This document shows, piece by piece, positions 45,818 to 54,674 of a stretch of DNA of 64,000 bases (positions within the stretch are counted from its first letter, which is position 1; each line of letters starts with the position of its first letter). The notes below the pieces were generated by a model. That model did no database searches, was not told the origin of the DNA, and saw nothing but the letters and a program-made list of their open reading frames with translations. The stretch is from Herpetosiphon llansteffanensis (GTDB lineage: Bacteria; Chloroflexota; Chloroflexia; Chloroflexales; Herpetosiphonaceae). The stretch lies in contig NZ_PUBZ01000094.1 of NCBI RefSeq assembly GCF_003205875.1, forward strand, positions 1 through 64,000, read 5' to 3'. The translations under genes and the position numbers were made by a program.

Positions 45818-46918
45818 ATGAAAATTCTAATTATTTCCAAAGCGCTGACCGCCGCCACCTATCACCGCAAGCTCGAATTGATTGCGGCTGAGCCAGATGT
45901 TGAATTAACCGCGATTGTGCCGCCAATGTGGTTTGAGCCTGGTGTTGGCGAATATCCGCTGGAGCTGCAAACAGCGAGCAATTATCGCATGCACGTCGTG
46001 CCGCTTGGCCACAACGGCCATCATCATACCTTTTGGTGGCAGGGCTTGGGCAAATTAATTGCTGCTGAGCAACCAGATATTCTGCACGCCGATGAAGAAG
46101 CGTTCAATCTCGCCACATTCCAAGCATTTTGGCATGCGCGCAAAACCAAGGCCAAGCTCTGTTTTTATAATTGGGCAGATGTGGCGCGGCGTTATCCACC
46201 GCCATTTAGTTTCTTCGAGCGCTACAGCTATCGCCATGCAGCCCATGCGATTGCTGGCAATCACTTGGCCAAGCAACTCATTCGCGATCATGGCTATACT
46301 GGCCCAATCAGCGTGATTCCGCAATTTGGCGTTGATGAAACGATTTTTACGCCTGCACCAGAGCCATTACCAAAAGATCCGTTTGTGGTGGGCTTTTTTG
46401 GGCGTTTGATGCGCTCCAAAGGCGTGCTCGATTTGCTCGATGCGCTCGAACAGTTGCCCGCCAACATTCATTGTCGCCTAATTGGCAAGGGCGATTTAAG
46501 CGCCGAGGTCGAACAGCGCATCAATAAAGCGCCGCTGACTGGGCGGGTCACGCTTGAGCCATTAATTCCATCGAGCGCTATGCCCGATGCCATGCGCAGC
46601 GTGCATGCCTATGTGTTGCCATCGCGCACAACTCCCAATTGGAAAGAACAATTTGGGCGGGTGTTGATCGAGGCAATGGCCTGTGGCGTGCCAGTGATTG
46701 GCTCGAATTCTGGCGAAATTCCGCATGTAATTGATACGGCGGGCTTGGTATTTCCCGAAGGCGATGTAGCTGCCTTGGCTGAGGCAATTCACAAACTTTA
46801 TAGCGATGAAACCTATCGCCAAACCATCGCCGCTGCTGGCCGCCAACGCGCCTTGAGCCACTATACCCAGGCTAGCATCGCCCAGCAACACTTGGCGGTG
46901 TATCGCTCGATGGGCTAA
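45818..46918 (+). CDS. Glycosyltransferase family 4 (GT-B fold)
   Basis: A 366-residue glycosyltransferase. The donor-binding half shows VVGFFGRLMRSKGVLDLLDALEQL and the GT4-typical FGRVLIEAMACGVPVIGSNSGEIPHVI, with the E-x7-E-like motif around EAMACGVPVIGSNSGEI. The acceptor half starts MKILIISKALTAATYHRKLE. It would transfer a sugar from a nucleotide donor onto a cell-surface glycan or lipid. No membrane segment is seen, so it is peripheral or cytoplasmic. No strong Shine-Dalgarno precedes ATG 45818, which is picked from the family N-terminus. Substrate is unknown. Confidence 0.9.
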   Translation: MKILIISKALTAATYHRKLELIAAEPDVELTAIVPPMWFEPGVGEYPLELQTASNYRMHVVPLGHNGHHHTFWWQGLGKLIAAEQPDILHADEEAFNLATFQAFWHARKTKAKLCFYNWADVARRYPPPFSFFERYSYRHAAHAIAGNHLAKQLIRDHGYTGPISVIPQFGVDETIFTPAPEPLPKDPFVVGFFGRLMRSKGVLDLLDALEQLPANIHCRLIGKGDLSAEVEQRINKAPLTGRVTLEPLIPSSAMPDAMRSVHAYVLPSRTTPNWKEQFGRVLIEAMACGVPVIGSNSGEIPHVIDTAGLVFPEGDVAALAEAIHKLYSDETYRQTIAAAGRQRALSHYTQASIAQQHLAVYRSMG

Positions 46919-46940
46919 TAACCACAAAAGAGAGAGTGCT

Positions 46941-47447
46941 ATGCAAACAATTCACACCGCTCGTTTAGTCATTCGCCAGTTTACGTTGGCCGATGGCCCA
47001 TTTGTTATGCAGTTAGTCAATCAACCGTCGTGGCTCCAATGGATTGGCAACCGCAATGTGCACACCTTGAATGATGCAGAAACCTACATCAGCAGCGGCC
47101 CCATGACCATGTATCAACGCTATGGAGTTGGCTTGTGTGGCGTGGAATTAGCTGGCACGTTGATTGGCATGGCAGGCTTGATCAAACGTACCCCAGAAGC
47201 CGAAATTGACCTTGGCTACGCCTTTTTGCCTGAATACTGGGGCAAGGGCTATGCAAGCGAAGTTGCGCAAGCCCTCTTGACGTATGCAATCACAACCCTC
47301 AAACTGCCGCGCATTATTGCCACTACTCATCTTGAAAACCAACAATCAATCAAAGTCCTCGAACGGATTGGTATGCGCTTCGAGGCAATTATTGGCGAAG
47401 GCGAGCAGCAATTACGCTTATTTGGCTACAACCAACCAAGAACATAG
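46941..47447 (+). CDS. RimJ-like GNAT acetyltransferase
   Basis: A 168-residue GNAT of the RimJ/RimL-like type, with the N-terminal HTARLVIRQFTLADGPFV, YAFLPEYWGKGYASEVAQALL (acetyl-CoA motif A), IIATTHLENQQSIKVLERIGM and GEGEQQLRLFGY at the end. It could acetylate protein N-termini or small molecules. AGAGAGAG lies before the ATG, 22 bp after the glycosyltransferase stop, so the two may share a transcript. Confidence 0.9.
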   Translation: MQTIHTARLVIRQFTLADGPFVMQLVNQPSWLQWIGNRNVHTLNDAETYISSGPMTMYQRYGVGLCGVELAGTLIGMAGLIKRTPEAEIDLGYAFLPEYWGKGYASEVAQALLTYAITTLKLPRIIATTHLENQQSIKVLERIGMRFEAIIGEGEQQLRLFGYNQPRT

Positions 47448-47853
47448 CGCATAGACCATAGAACATAGCATTTGGGGATCAGGGTCTAGGGGTCAGGGTT
47501 CAGGCACTTGATTATGGGAACAATAATCCAATCAATCTGTGGCATCTGTGGCTACAACACCCGAAGAACATAGAGCATAGACCATACAGTTTGATGATCA
47601 CAATTGGCGGGCAGCGTTTAACCACAAAAGCCAAGAGAGCTGAAAATCGTAGGCATCAAGTGAGAATTAAATACAAAAGACAAATGGACGCTTCTTGGTC
47701 GATAGGAGGTGACGAAACCAACCTATCAACCAAGAAGCGTCCATCGCCTACTATACCACCGATTGTCACATTGATCAACTAATCAATGCCGCAATCGCCA
47801 TTTTTGGGTGCAGGGTGGTAAATCACGTATCTTGTTTCAGCCAAGGAGTGAGG
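47448..47853. other. Intergenic region with heptamer words and a long hairpin
   Basis: No supported gene. The left part has GAACATAG words and AGGGTTCAGG-like words. The right part holds the 61-bp hairpin at 47684-47744. Downstream of it a frame reads IAYYTTDCHIDQLINAAIAIF, which resembles the beginning of some transposases. This may be the remains of a mobile element, but that is only a suspicion. Confidence 0.5.
47684..47744. repeat. 23-bp near-perfect inverted repeat (61-bp hairpin)
   Basis: Arms 47684-47706 and 47722-47744 pair at 22 of 23 positions, with a 15-base spacer. The shared core is GGACGCTTCTTGGT. The spacer begins AGGTGACG, so AGGAGGTGA, a Shine-Dalgarno-like string, spans the left arm and loop. 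Read outward, both arms would encode PI(D/N)QEASI. No target-site duplication is obvious. It could be a tiny miniature element, the joined ends of a lost insertion sequence, or a structured RNA. Confidence 0.75.
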
Positions 47854-48360
47854 ATGAATATATTTCCAGAATCATGGAATACGATTGGCCGCTGGCTGCT
47901 CATTATTTCAGCAGGAATTATTATCCTATCAATGATGGTCAGTGTACTCGAAAAATTTATTCGTCGCAGACGCTTATTACGTTCTGGCATGCTTGATGTT
48001 GATCGTATGACTGGGACACAATTTGAACATTTTCTTGGCGTAGTCTTTCGTCAATATGGCTACCAAATTGAGCATACAGGTAAAGCAGGCGATTATGGCG
48101 CGGATTTAGTGATCAAAAAAGACCAAACTCGCACGATCATCCAAGCCAAACGCTACAGCAAAAATGTTGGTGTTAAGGCGATTCAAGAAGCGGTCGCCGC
48201 CAAAAAAATGTACAACTGCCAAGGCGCAATCGTGATAACCAATAGCCACTACACTAGGCAAGCCCAGATTTTAGCCAAAGCCAACGAGGTTGTATTGTGG
48301 GATCGTGAACGCTTACTGAAGGTTCTGCTGCAAATCAAACAACATACAAATCAGACTTAG
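47854..48360 (+). CDS. Membrane-tethered Mrr-like restriction endonuclease domain protein
   Basis: A 168-residue protein. An N-terminal membrane helix (about 11-33) and a basic stop-transfer sequence (RRRRLLR) precede an Mrr_cat/restriction-endonuclease-like domain (about 52-160). It begins MTGTQFEHFLGVVFRQYGY, with GDYGADLVI (catalytic Asp) and TIIQAKRY (Q-x-K), a PD-(D/E)xK site with Gln in the acidic place as in Mrr relatives. AAGGAG precedes the ATG. Relatives cut modified or foreign DNA, but the membrane anchor is unusual for restriction. It stands alone. Confidence 0.8.
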   Translation: MNIFPESWNTIGRWLLIISAGIIILSMMVSVLEKFIRRRRLLRSGMLDVDRMTGTQFEHFLGVVFRQYGYQIEHTGKAGDYGADLVIKKDQTRTIIQAKRYSKNVGVKAIQEAVAAKKMYNCQGAIVITNSHYTRQAQILAKANEVVLWDRERLLKVLLQIKQHTNQT

Positions 48361-48476
48361 AACTGATAGCAAAGCAAGTGGTTAGCGGTATGCTTATTGC
48401 AGGAAAAAAAGGTGCTGCCTACTTTGGTGTTGGAGACATGAAGGTAGGTCTGGGCGGTCGCGGAGAGCCGTTCGGG

Positions 48477-48499
48477 CGGCGGGCTGGGTTAGCCCGCCG
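48477..48499. other. GC-rich hairpin between the Mrr-like gene and typA
   Basis: Perfect 9-bp stem CGGCGGGCT/AGCCCGCCG with a GGGTT loop, followed by only a weak T-rich stretch. It may be a terminator of the upstream gene. Confidence 0.55.
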
Positions 48500-48589
48500 A
48501 GTTTATTTCACCGATTGGCACGGGTTGTGTTGTTGTAATCACAGTATCGCAACCAGACCTTGCGAACGAATTAACGAAACAACGTGTGG

Positions 48590-48595
48590 TACAAT
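48590..48595 (+). promoter_or_regulatory. Possible extended -10 promoter of typA
   Basis: TACAAT preceded by TGG (TGn extended -10), about 60 bp upstream of the typA ATG. No good -35 box is seen at the right spacing. Confidence 0.35.
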
Positions 48596-48620
48596 AGCCA
48601 TGCTGACGTTTGAATGAGCT

Positions 48621-48647
48621 ACCTCGGCCCGTGTGGTCGAGGTTTTT
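48621..48647 (+). promoter_or_regulatory. Terminator-like hairpin in the typA leader
   Basis: Stem ACCTCG/CGAGGT with an 11-base loop, followed by TTTTT, only 9 bp before the typA ATG. It looks like an attenuator or 5'-end stabilising hairpin. typA has no visible Shine-Dalgarno. Confidence 0.45.
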
Positions 48648-48655
48648 GGTGTGTT

Positions 48656-50479
48656 ATGCAACGAACTGATTTACGCAATATCGCAATTATTGCCCACGTT
48701 GACCACGGCAAGACGACCTTGGTTGATGCCATGTTGAAGCAAAGTCGGATTTTCCGTGAAAACCAACAAGTCGCTGAACGGGTGATGGACTCCAACGCCA
48801 TCGAACGCGAACGTGGGATCACGATTATGGCCAAAAATACCGCTGTTGAATACAATGGCGTGCGGATTAATATCGTCGATACTCCCGGCCACGCCGATTT
48901 CGGCGGCGAAGTCGAGCGGGTTTTGAACATGGTCGATGGCGTGTTGCTGTTGGTCGATGCGGTTGAAGGCCCTATGCCCCAAACCAAGTTCGTGCTGCGC
49001 AAAGCTCTCGAACAAGGCCATCGCGCAATTGTTGTCGTCAATAAGGTCGATCGCCCAAGCGCTCGCCCAAATTATGCCGTCAATGAAACCTTCGATTTGT
49101 TTATCGATTTGGGCGCAACCGAAGAACAAGCCGAATTCCCAATTGTTTATGCAAGCGGGATGGCCGGCACCGCTGGCCACGACCCCCACGCAATGCAAGA
49201 TTCGTTGATTCCGTTATTTGAAACGATTTTGCAATATGTGCCAGCGCCTGATGTTGATGCCAATGGCCCGCCTCAATTGCTGGTCACTGCAACAATGTAC
49301 GATGATTACAAGGGCAAAATCATCATTGGCCGCTTGAACAGCGGCACAATTCGCAAAGGCCAAGCGGTTGCCCACATCCCCGCCGGCAAAGACCCCAAGC
49401 CAGCCAAGGTGGTGCAAGTGTTCACCCACTATGGCATGGATCGGGTCGAAGTCGAAGAAATCACCGCTGGCGATATTGTCGCCATGACTGGGATTAACGA
49501 TGCAGGTATTGGCGATACGATTGCCGACAAAGATAACCCGGTTGCCTTGCCGCCAATCAAGGTCGAAGAACCAACCGTTCAGATGACCTTCGGCGTGAAT
49601 ACCAGCCCCTTCAGCGGGCGCGAAGGCAAATTGGTAACCTCACGGAAGATTCGCGAACGCTTGTATGGCGAAACCGAGCGCGACGTGGCTTTGAAGGTCG
49701 AAGATACCGACAACGCCGATACCTTCCGCGTCAGCGGTCGGGGCGAGTTGCACTTGGCAATTTTGATCGAAAATATGCGCCGCGAAGGCTACGAGTTCCA
49801 AGTTTCCAAAGCAGAAGTAATTTATAAAGATGTTGATGGCACCCGCCACGAGCCATATGAATTGGTCGAAATCGAAGTTGATTCCGATTATCAAGGCTCA
49901 GTGGTCGAATTGATGGGCTTGCGCCGTGGCACCATGCGCGACATGAGTGTCAACGATTCAGGCTCAGTGCAATTCGTCTATCACGTGCCAACCCGTGGTT
50001 TGTTGGGTTTCCGCCAACAATTGCTCACCGCTACCCGCGGCACAGGCATTATGAACAGCTTGTTTGCTGGCTATCAACCCTACGCTGGCGATGTGCAAAC
50101 CCGCCAATTTGGTTCGTTGATTGCTTGGGAACAAGGCGTGACCAGCAGCTACGGCTTATCGAGCGCCCAAGAACGCGGCCAGTTGTTCGTTGGCTCAGGG
50201 GTCGATGTCTACGAAGGTATGATCATTGGTCAACACATTCGTGACGAAGACCTCGAAGTCAATGCATGTAAGAAAAAGCAACTGACCAATATGCGTTCAT
50301 CTGGTGCCGACGATGCCTTGCGCCTCGACGTACCACGCAACATGTCGCTCGACGATTGTATTGAATACCTCGCCGACGATGAATTGCTCGAAGTAACTCC
50401 GCTGCATTTCCGCCTTCGCAAGCGTATCCTCAACACCGACGAACGCCGCCGCGATCGCAAATGGGCCAAAAACCGCTAA
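48656..50479 (+). CDS. typA: TypA/BipA ribosome-associated GTPase
   Basis: A 607-residue translational GTPase. G-domain motifs are [12 protein letters not shown] (G1), [12 protein letters not shown] (G2), [14 protein letters not shown] (G3) and NKVDRP (G4), followed by EF-G-like domains II, III and V and the BipA-specific C-terminus. It binds 70S ribosomes and is needed for growth under stress or low temperature. ATG 48656 matches the family N-terminus ([11 protein letters not shown]); the open frame extends 14 codons upstream into the leader hairpin. A strong terminator follows. Confidence 0.96.
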   Translation: MQRTDLRNIAIIAHVDHGKTTLVDAMLKQSRIFRENQQVAERVMDSNAIERERGITIMAKNTAVEYNGVRINIVDTPGHADFGGEVERVLNMVDGVLLLVDAVEGPMPQTKFVLRKALEQGHRAIVVVNKVDRPSARPNYAVNETFDLFIDLGATEEQAEFPIVYASGMAGTAGHDPHAMQDSLIPLFETILQYVPAPDVDANGPPQLLVTATMYDDYKGKIIIGRLNSGTIRKGQAVAHIPAGKDPKPAKVVQVFTHYGMDRVEVEEITAGDIVAMTGINDAGIGDTIADKDNPVALPPIKVEEPTVQMTFGVNTSPFSGREGKLVTSRKIRERLYGETERDVALKVEDTDNADTFRVSGRGELHLAILIENMRREGYEFQVSKAEVIYKDVDGTRHEPYELVEIEVDSDYQGSVVELMGLRRGTMRDMSVNDSGSVQFVYHVPTRGLLGFRQQLLTATRGTGIMNSLFAGYQPYAGDVQTRQFGSLIAWEQGVTSSYGLSSAQERGQLFVGSGVDVYEGMIIGQHIRDEDLEVNACKKKQLTNMRSSGADDALRLDVPRNMSLDDCIEYLADDELLEVTPLHFRLRKRILNTDERRRDRKWAKNR

Positions 50480-50488
50480 ATGAAGCGC

Positions 50489-50530
50489 AAACTCCCTTGT
50501 CCAATAAGCTGGACAAGGGAGTTTTTGTTT
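50489..50530 (+). terminator. Terminator after typA
   Basis: Perfect 14-bp stem (CTCCCTTGTCC core and its complement) with an 8-base loop, ending in TTTTTGTTT. It lies 10 bp after the stop. Confidence 0.92.
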
Positions 50531-50561
50531 GCTTGGATCGACCGCTGAGGAAATTTCTGCC

Positions 50562-52502
50562 TTAGCGTGGACCCCAACCAAGCCCAAATTTATTCGCATC
50601 AGAAATGGTAAAGGGTTGCGCAGGCCCGCCCTCGGTCGAGACTACCCACAAATTGAAGCGCGGACGATTATTTTGCAGATCGTCGGGCATGCCCCACTTG
50701 GCCAAAAAGACAATCCATTTGCCATCTGGCGACCAGCGCGGCTGGGTTACGCCGCCAATGCTCTTGGTCAGCGGATGTGGATTCGAACCATCGGCGTTCA
50801 TCACCCAAATTTGGCGCGTGATTGTGCGCTGACTATCGCCAGCAACATAAGCGATTTGCTTGCCATCAGGCGACCATTCGGCGTAATGTTCATCACGATC
50901 GCGGGTTGGGTTGATAATTTTTAGCTCGCTGCCGTCTGGCTGAATAATCGCCAAGCCCAATTGCTCGATATTCTCGACAATATCGCGGCTGGTGAACACG
51001 ATGCCTTGCTCGCCCCAGGTTGGCATTGTGCCCCACATTTTGCTGACTTGCTGGCCTTCAGCTTGGTCAAGCCGTTGGATGTAGATCGTTGAGCTATTTT
51101 CCTTCAAATCGTCCAAGCGGCGGTGAGCATAGACCACACTTTGGCCATCGGGCGACCAACTAGGGTATTCGCAACGTCCAGCATCGTTGGTAATGCGCCG
51201 TTGATTGCTGCCATCAACATCCATCACATAGACTTGCTCGCGGCCATCACGCTCGGAAGTAAAGGCGATTTGTTTGCCATCAGGCGAAACCACGCCACCA
51301 TAATTTGCGCCTAGCGTGGTCAATTGCTGTGGCTCGCCGCCCATCGCCGGAATCCGATAGATTTGATACTCGCCATCTTTGGCCCGCATGCCAACAAAGA
51401 AATAGCCAGTCAGGCCAGCAACCAAGGGCTGTACCGTTGAGGTTGGCGCAGGAGTGCTGGTTGGCGCAGGCGTGCTGGTTGGCGCAGGCGTTGGCGTGAG
51501 CAACGGGGCAGAAGTGGCACTATTATTTAACAACGCAGGAAAATAGATTTGCGAATTGCGCGCAGCTTCAGCAGCATTTTGTTGCCGCACGAGGCTCCAA
51601 ATTGTGGCGCTAAACCCGCCCAAACTCAGGCTGCCAACTAAGCCAAGCCCAAGCCAATGTCGCCACGTGCGCGGCTGAATCAAGGGTTTGGTGCGAATGA
51701 TCGGCAATTTAGGGCTGGCTGGCTGAATCGAACGCCAAGCGGTCATTAATTCTAGGGCCAATTGGCCAGCAGATTGCTGCCGTTGCTCTGGCTCCAAGGC
51801 CAAACCGCGCAATAACGGCTGATCCAACACGCTTGGCAGGCTGGGCCGCAAGGCGGAAGGTGCTGGCAAGGCTTCGCCAATTAAGCGGGCTGGCGCAGCC
51901 AACGGCGCACGACCAGTCAACAAAGCATAAATCGTTGCCGCCAAGGCATAAATATCCGAGCGTGCATCAGTTTGGCCGCGATATTGCTCTGGCGGCGAAT
52001 AGCCAGCGGTTACGGCGCGCCGCAAACCCAAACTCGAAACCTTGAGATCACGCGCAATGCCAAAATCAATCAGCACCAAACGCCCATCAGGTGTAAGTTT
52101 AACGTTCGATGGCTTAATATCGCGGTGCAGCACTGGTTGCGGCAGCGTGTGAATATATTGGACGGCGGTGCATAGTTGTTGCGCCCATTCGACAACCCGC
52201 TTGGGTGCAATGCCATCGTGCTCGGTTGCCAACAAAACATTGAGATCTACGCCTTCGATGTAATCCATCACGACACAGGCGTGGCCTTCGTGCACAAAGT
52301 GATCGCGAATTCGTGGCAATGATGGATGCGCCAGCCCAGCCAAAATCGTGGCCTCTGCTTCCAGCATCTCAGCAACTTCTGACTCGGCAGCAATACTTTG
52401 TTTAACTGCGCAAAGCCCACCGATTTGTTTATCGTAGGCGAGCCAGACGGTAGCAAAACCACCTTTACCAAGTTGTTCTACAAAGCGATAACGTTCACGC
52501 AT
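50562..52502 (-). CDS. Ser/Thr protein kinase with TolB-like beta-propeller
   Basis: A 646-residue membrane kinase. The N-terminal PknB-type kinase (about 1-270) has LGKGGFATVW, AVKQS, LHRDIKPSNVKL and LIDFGIARD, all complete. A membrane helix (about 300-320) and a Pro/Thr/Ser linker built from an 18-bp tandem repeat (PAPTST repeated) follow. The C-terminal external part has WD40-like/TolB PD40 repeats, e.g. VVSPDGKQIAFTSERDG, PSWSPDGQSVVY and AEWSPDGKQIAYVAGD. It likely senses an extracellular signal through the propeller. The start MRERYRFVEQLG is family-typical; no Shine-Dalgarno is visible. It is followed by repeat words at 52515. Confidence 0.93.
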   Translation of the reverse strand: MRERYRFVEQLGKGGFATVWLAYDKQIGGLCAVKQSIAAESEVAEMLEAEATILAGLAHPSLPRIRDHFVHEGHACVVMDYIEGVDLNVLLATEHDGIAPKRVVEWAQQLCTAVQYIHTLPQPVLHRDIKPSNVKLTPDGRLVLIDFGIARDLKVSSLGLRRAVTAGYSPPEQYRGQTDARSDIYALAATIYALLTGRAPLAAPARLIGEALPAPSALRPSLPSVLDQPLLRGLALEPEQRQQSAGQLALELMTAWRSIQPASPKLPIIRTKPLIQPRTWRHWLGLGLVGSLSLGGFSATIWSLVRQQNAAEAARNSQIYFPALLNNSATSAPLLTPTPAPTSTPAPTSTPAPTSTVQPLVAGLTGYFFVGMRAKDGEYQIYRIPAMGGEPQQLTTLGANYGGVVSPDGKQIAFTSERDGREQVYVMDVDGSNQRRITNDAGRCEYPSWSPDGQSVVYAHRRLDDLKENSSTIYIQRLDQAEGQQVSKMWGTMPTWGEQGIVFTSRDIVENIEQLGLAIIQPDGSELKIINPTRDRDEHYAEWSPDGKQIAYVAGDSQRTITRQIWVMNADGSNPHPLTKSIGGVTQPRWSPDGKWIVFLAKWGMPDDLQNNRPRFNLWVVSTEGGPAQPFTISDANKFGLGWGPR

Positions 52503-52514
52503 AATCAGTATTGA

Positions 52515-52544
52515 AGAGCATAGAACATAGAGCATAGAACATAC
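52515..52544. repeat. CATAGAN heptamer array
   Basis: Four tandem units of AGCATAG/AACATAG. It is the reverse complement of the GTTCTAT array at 11565. Confidence 0.75.
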
Positions 52545-52655
52545 AAATTATGATTCAAACTCTAAGCCAATAGCCAATAGAATAGCCTTATCTTCGCGCT
52601 CTTCGTGCTCTTCGTGGTTTCGTTTCTTTTGCCCTTGAAAGCTATTATACTCGCA

Positions 52656-54578
52656 TTACCATGAAGGCCAGCGATCGTGGCGCGTGCCATCGGAGAGCGC
52701 TTCGACCTTGCCGGTCTCAAGATTTTGCAGATAGATGCCCCAATGTTCGTTGCGATAGCTCTCGAAAGCCAAGTAGCGACCATCGGGCGACCAGCGCGGC
52801 CAGCGATTTTTGCCATTGCCAAGCGTGGTTAGCTCGCGTGGCTCGCCGCCGCTGGTTGGCACGGTATAAATTTTAGTGCGGCTATCGTTATCGCCTGTCA
52901 TAAAGGCGATCGTTTGGCCATCGGGCGACCAATCGGCCCAAAAGGCACTATCATCGACGCTGGCCAACAAATATTGCTTGTTGCTGGCCAAATCAAGCAC
53001 CACAATTTCATATAAATCGCTGGTTTGGCTATGAAAAGCCAGCTTGCTGCCATCAGGCGACCAGGCGGGGCCGCCTTGCCAGCCACCTTCAGCAGTCACG
53101 CGCTGCACATTCGAGCCATCTGCATCCATAATATAAATATCAAAACTGTTGTTATTACTGCGGTCGCGGTCGCTCTCAAAGGCGATTTTGCTGCCATCAG
53201 GCGACCAACGAGGGGCACGGCTTTCGCCTGGAGCCGAGGTCAATTGCTGCTCATCGCTGCCATCGGCATTAATCGTAAAAACCTGTTCAAGCCCATCAAC
53301 GCCATGCGAATAGGCCACTCGGCCATCGCTACGGCGACGCGAGGCAATGGCATTATCATCGTGATGCGGCACAACCGCGCTCACATTGCCCGATGGAATA
53401 TCCAAACTGAGCAGATTGTATGCGCCGCTATTGCCTTCACGCGAAGAAATAATCAAATCGCCAGCAGCGCTATCGGGCAAATTGCTGAGTTGGGTTGGCA
53501 CGAGCGGCGTTTGCAGTTGATTAGATCGATTCAGATACCACCAGCCTGCGCCACCGCCAAACACCAGTAGCAACAACAGCACCCATGGCCAAACCCGCGC
53601 TTTGCGCTGGTTGATGACAGGCTGCGGCGTTGCCTGAATTGGCCGTGGAGTTACGCTGGCATGCTCATAACTTTGTTGCTGTTGAACTTGTGGATTGACC
53701 CGCGTTGGCGCTTCGGCTCCGCGATAGGGCGCAGCTTGCGGCAAAATCGCAAACGGATCAGCAATTGGCACAATCGGCAGATCGCGAATTTGCTCTAATT
53801 CAGCACGTACAACCGCCGCCGAAGCAGGCCGTTCATCAATGTGCAACGAGGTTAATTGGGTAATCAAGCCATCGAGGGCTGGCGAAACCCAATCGACACT
53901 TTGGCTGACTGGTGGCAAACGCAGGCCACTGGTCACGCGCTCGTTGGTCAACAGCACATACATCGTTGAGCCAAGGCTATACAAATCGGAGCGTGGCTCA
54001 GTTTGGCCGCCATATTGCTCAGGCGGGGCATAGCCAGGCGTGCCAATTTGAATCGTATCTTGATGCTGGCCCTCTTTGAAGCGCCGCACAATCCCAAAAT
54101 CGATCAAAATAACTTTGCCTTCTGGCGTGCGCATAATGTTGGCTGGCTTAAGATCGCGAAAAATCAGCGGCGGACGTTGGTTGTGCAAATATTCCAGCAC
54201 ATTACATAACTCAATCGCCCAATCGACGACTTGTTGCTCGCCGAACGGGCCGTTGAGTCGTTTTTGCAAGGCCGCCAACGATTCGCCTGGCACATAGCCC
54301 ATCACCAACATCCAACCATCGTCGACAGCAAAATAATCGAGCACTGGCGCGAGGTTGGGGTGGCTCAAACTGGCCAAGGTATGCGCTTCTTGCTGAAACA
54401 AATGGGCCAACGAATCACGTTCTTCTGGGCGCATATGAGCCGTAGCAAAATATTTGATCGCCACATTGCGCTGCCCCAAGCGACCATCGGTGGCCAAAAA
54501 GACCGCTCCAAAGCCACCACTGCCCAAGGGCCGCACAATCGTATAGCGCTCTTGAATAATTGTGCCACTTTTCAACAT
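52656..54578 (-). CDS. Ser/Thr protein kinase with TolB-like beta-propeller
   Basis: A 640-residue sister of the kinase at 50562. The kinase domain (about 1-270) has LGSGGFGAVF, AIKYF, IFRDLKPANIM (His of HRD is Phe, with catalytic Asp and Asn kept, a common PknB variant) and LIDFGIVRR. A membrane helix (about 340-360, VLLLLLVFGGGAGWWYL) is followed by at least six PD40 repeats (PRWSPDGSKIAFESDRD and similar). The kinase is likely active and senses outside the cell. The ATG at 54578 has GAGG upstream; the 8-codon extension does not fit the family. A TATAAT box lies near 54620 on the minus strand. Confidence 0.92.
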   Translation of the reverse strand: MLKSGTIIQERYTIVRPLGSGGFGAVFLATDGRLGQRNVAIKYFATAHMRPEERDSLAHLFQQEAHTLASLSHPNLAPVLDYFAVDDGWMLVMGYVPGESLAALQKRLNGPFGEQQVVDWAIELCNVLEYLHNQRPPLIFRDLKPANIMRTPEGKVILIDFGIVRRFKEGQHQDTIQIGTPGYAPPEQYGGQTEPRSDLYSLGSTMYVLLTNERVTSGLRLPPVSQSVDWVSPALDGLITQLTSLHIDERPASAAVVRAELEQIRDLPIVPIADPFAILPQAAPYRGAEAPTRVNPQVQQQQSYEHASVTPRPIQATPQPVINQRKARVWPWVLLLLLVFGGGAGWWYLNRSNQLQTPLVPTQLSNLPDSAAGDLIISSREGNSGAYNLLSLDIPSGNVSAVVPHHDDNAIASRRRSDGRVAYSHGVDGLEQVFTINADGSDEQQLTSAPGESRAPRWSPDGSKIAFESDRDRSNNNSFDIYIMDADGSNVQRVTAEGGWQGGPAWSPDGSKLAFHSQTSDLYEIVVLDLASNKQYLLASVDDSAFWADWSPDGQTIAFMTGDNDSRTKIYTVPTSGGEPRELTTLGNGKNRWPRWSPDGRYLAFESYRNEHWGIYLQNLETGKVEALSDGTRHDRWPSW

Positions 54579-54674
54579 GCCAATTGCCTCACCACAATCC
54601 ACTTAACCATAACATTGCTATTATAGTCGATTCATTGGGCAAAATATAGCTTATGTGCTGAGGTGTGAGAGAAC

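Noticed and set aside
47591-47782. 63-residue open frame across the hairpin
   Set aside because: It has no ribosome site or family likeness, and its reading passes through both hairpin arms.
48378-48617. 79-residue open frame upstream of typA
   Set aside because: It contains the GC-rich hairpin and overlaps the typA promoter region; no protein features.
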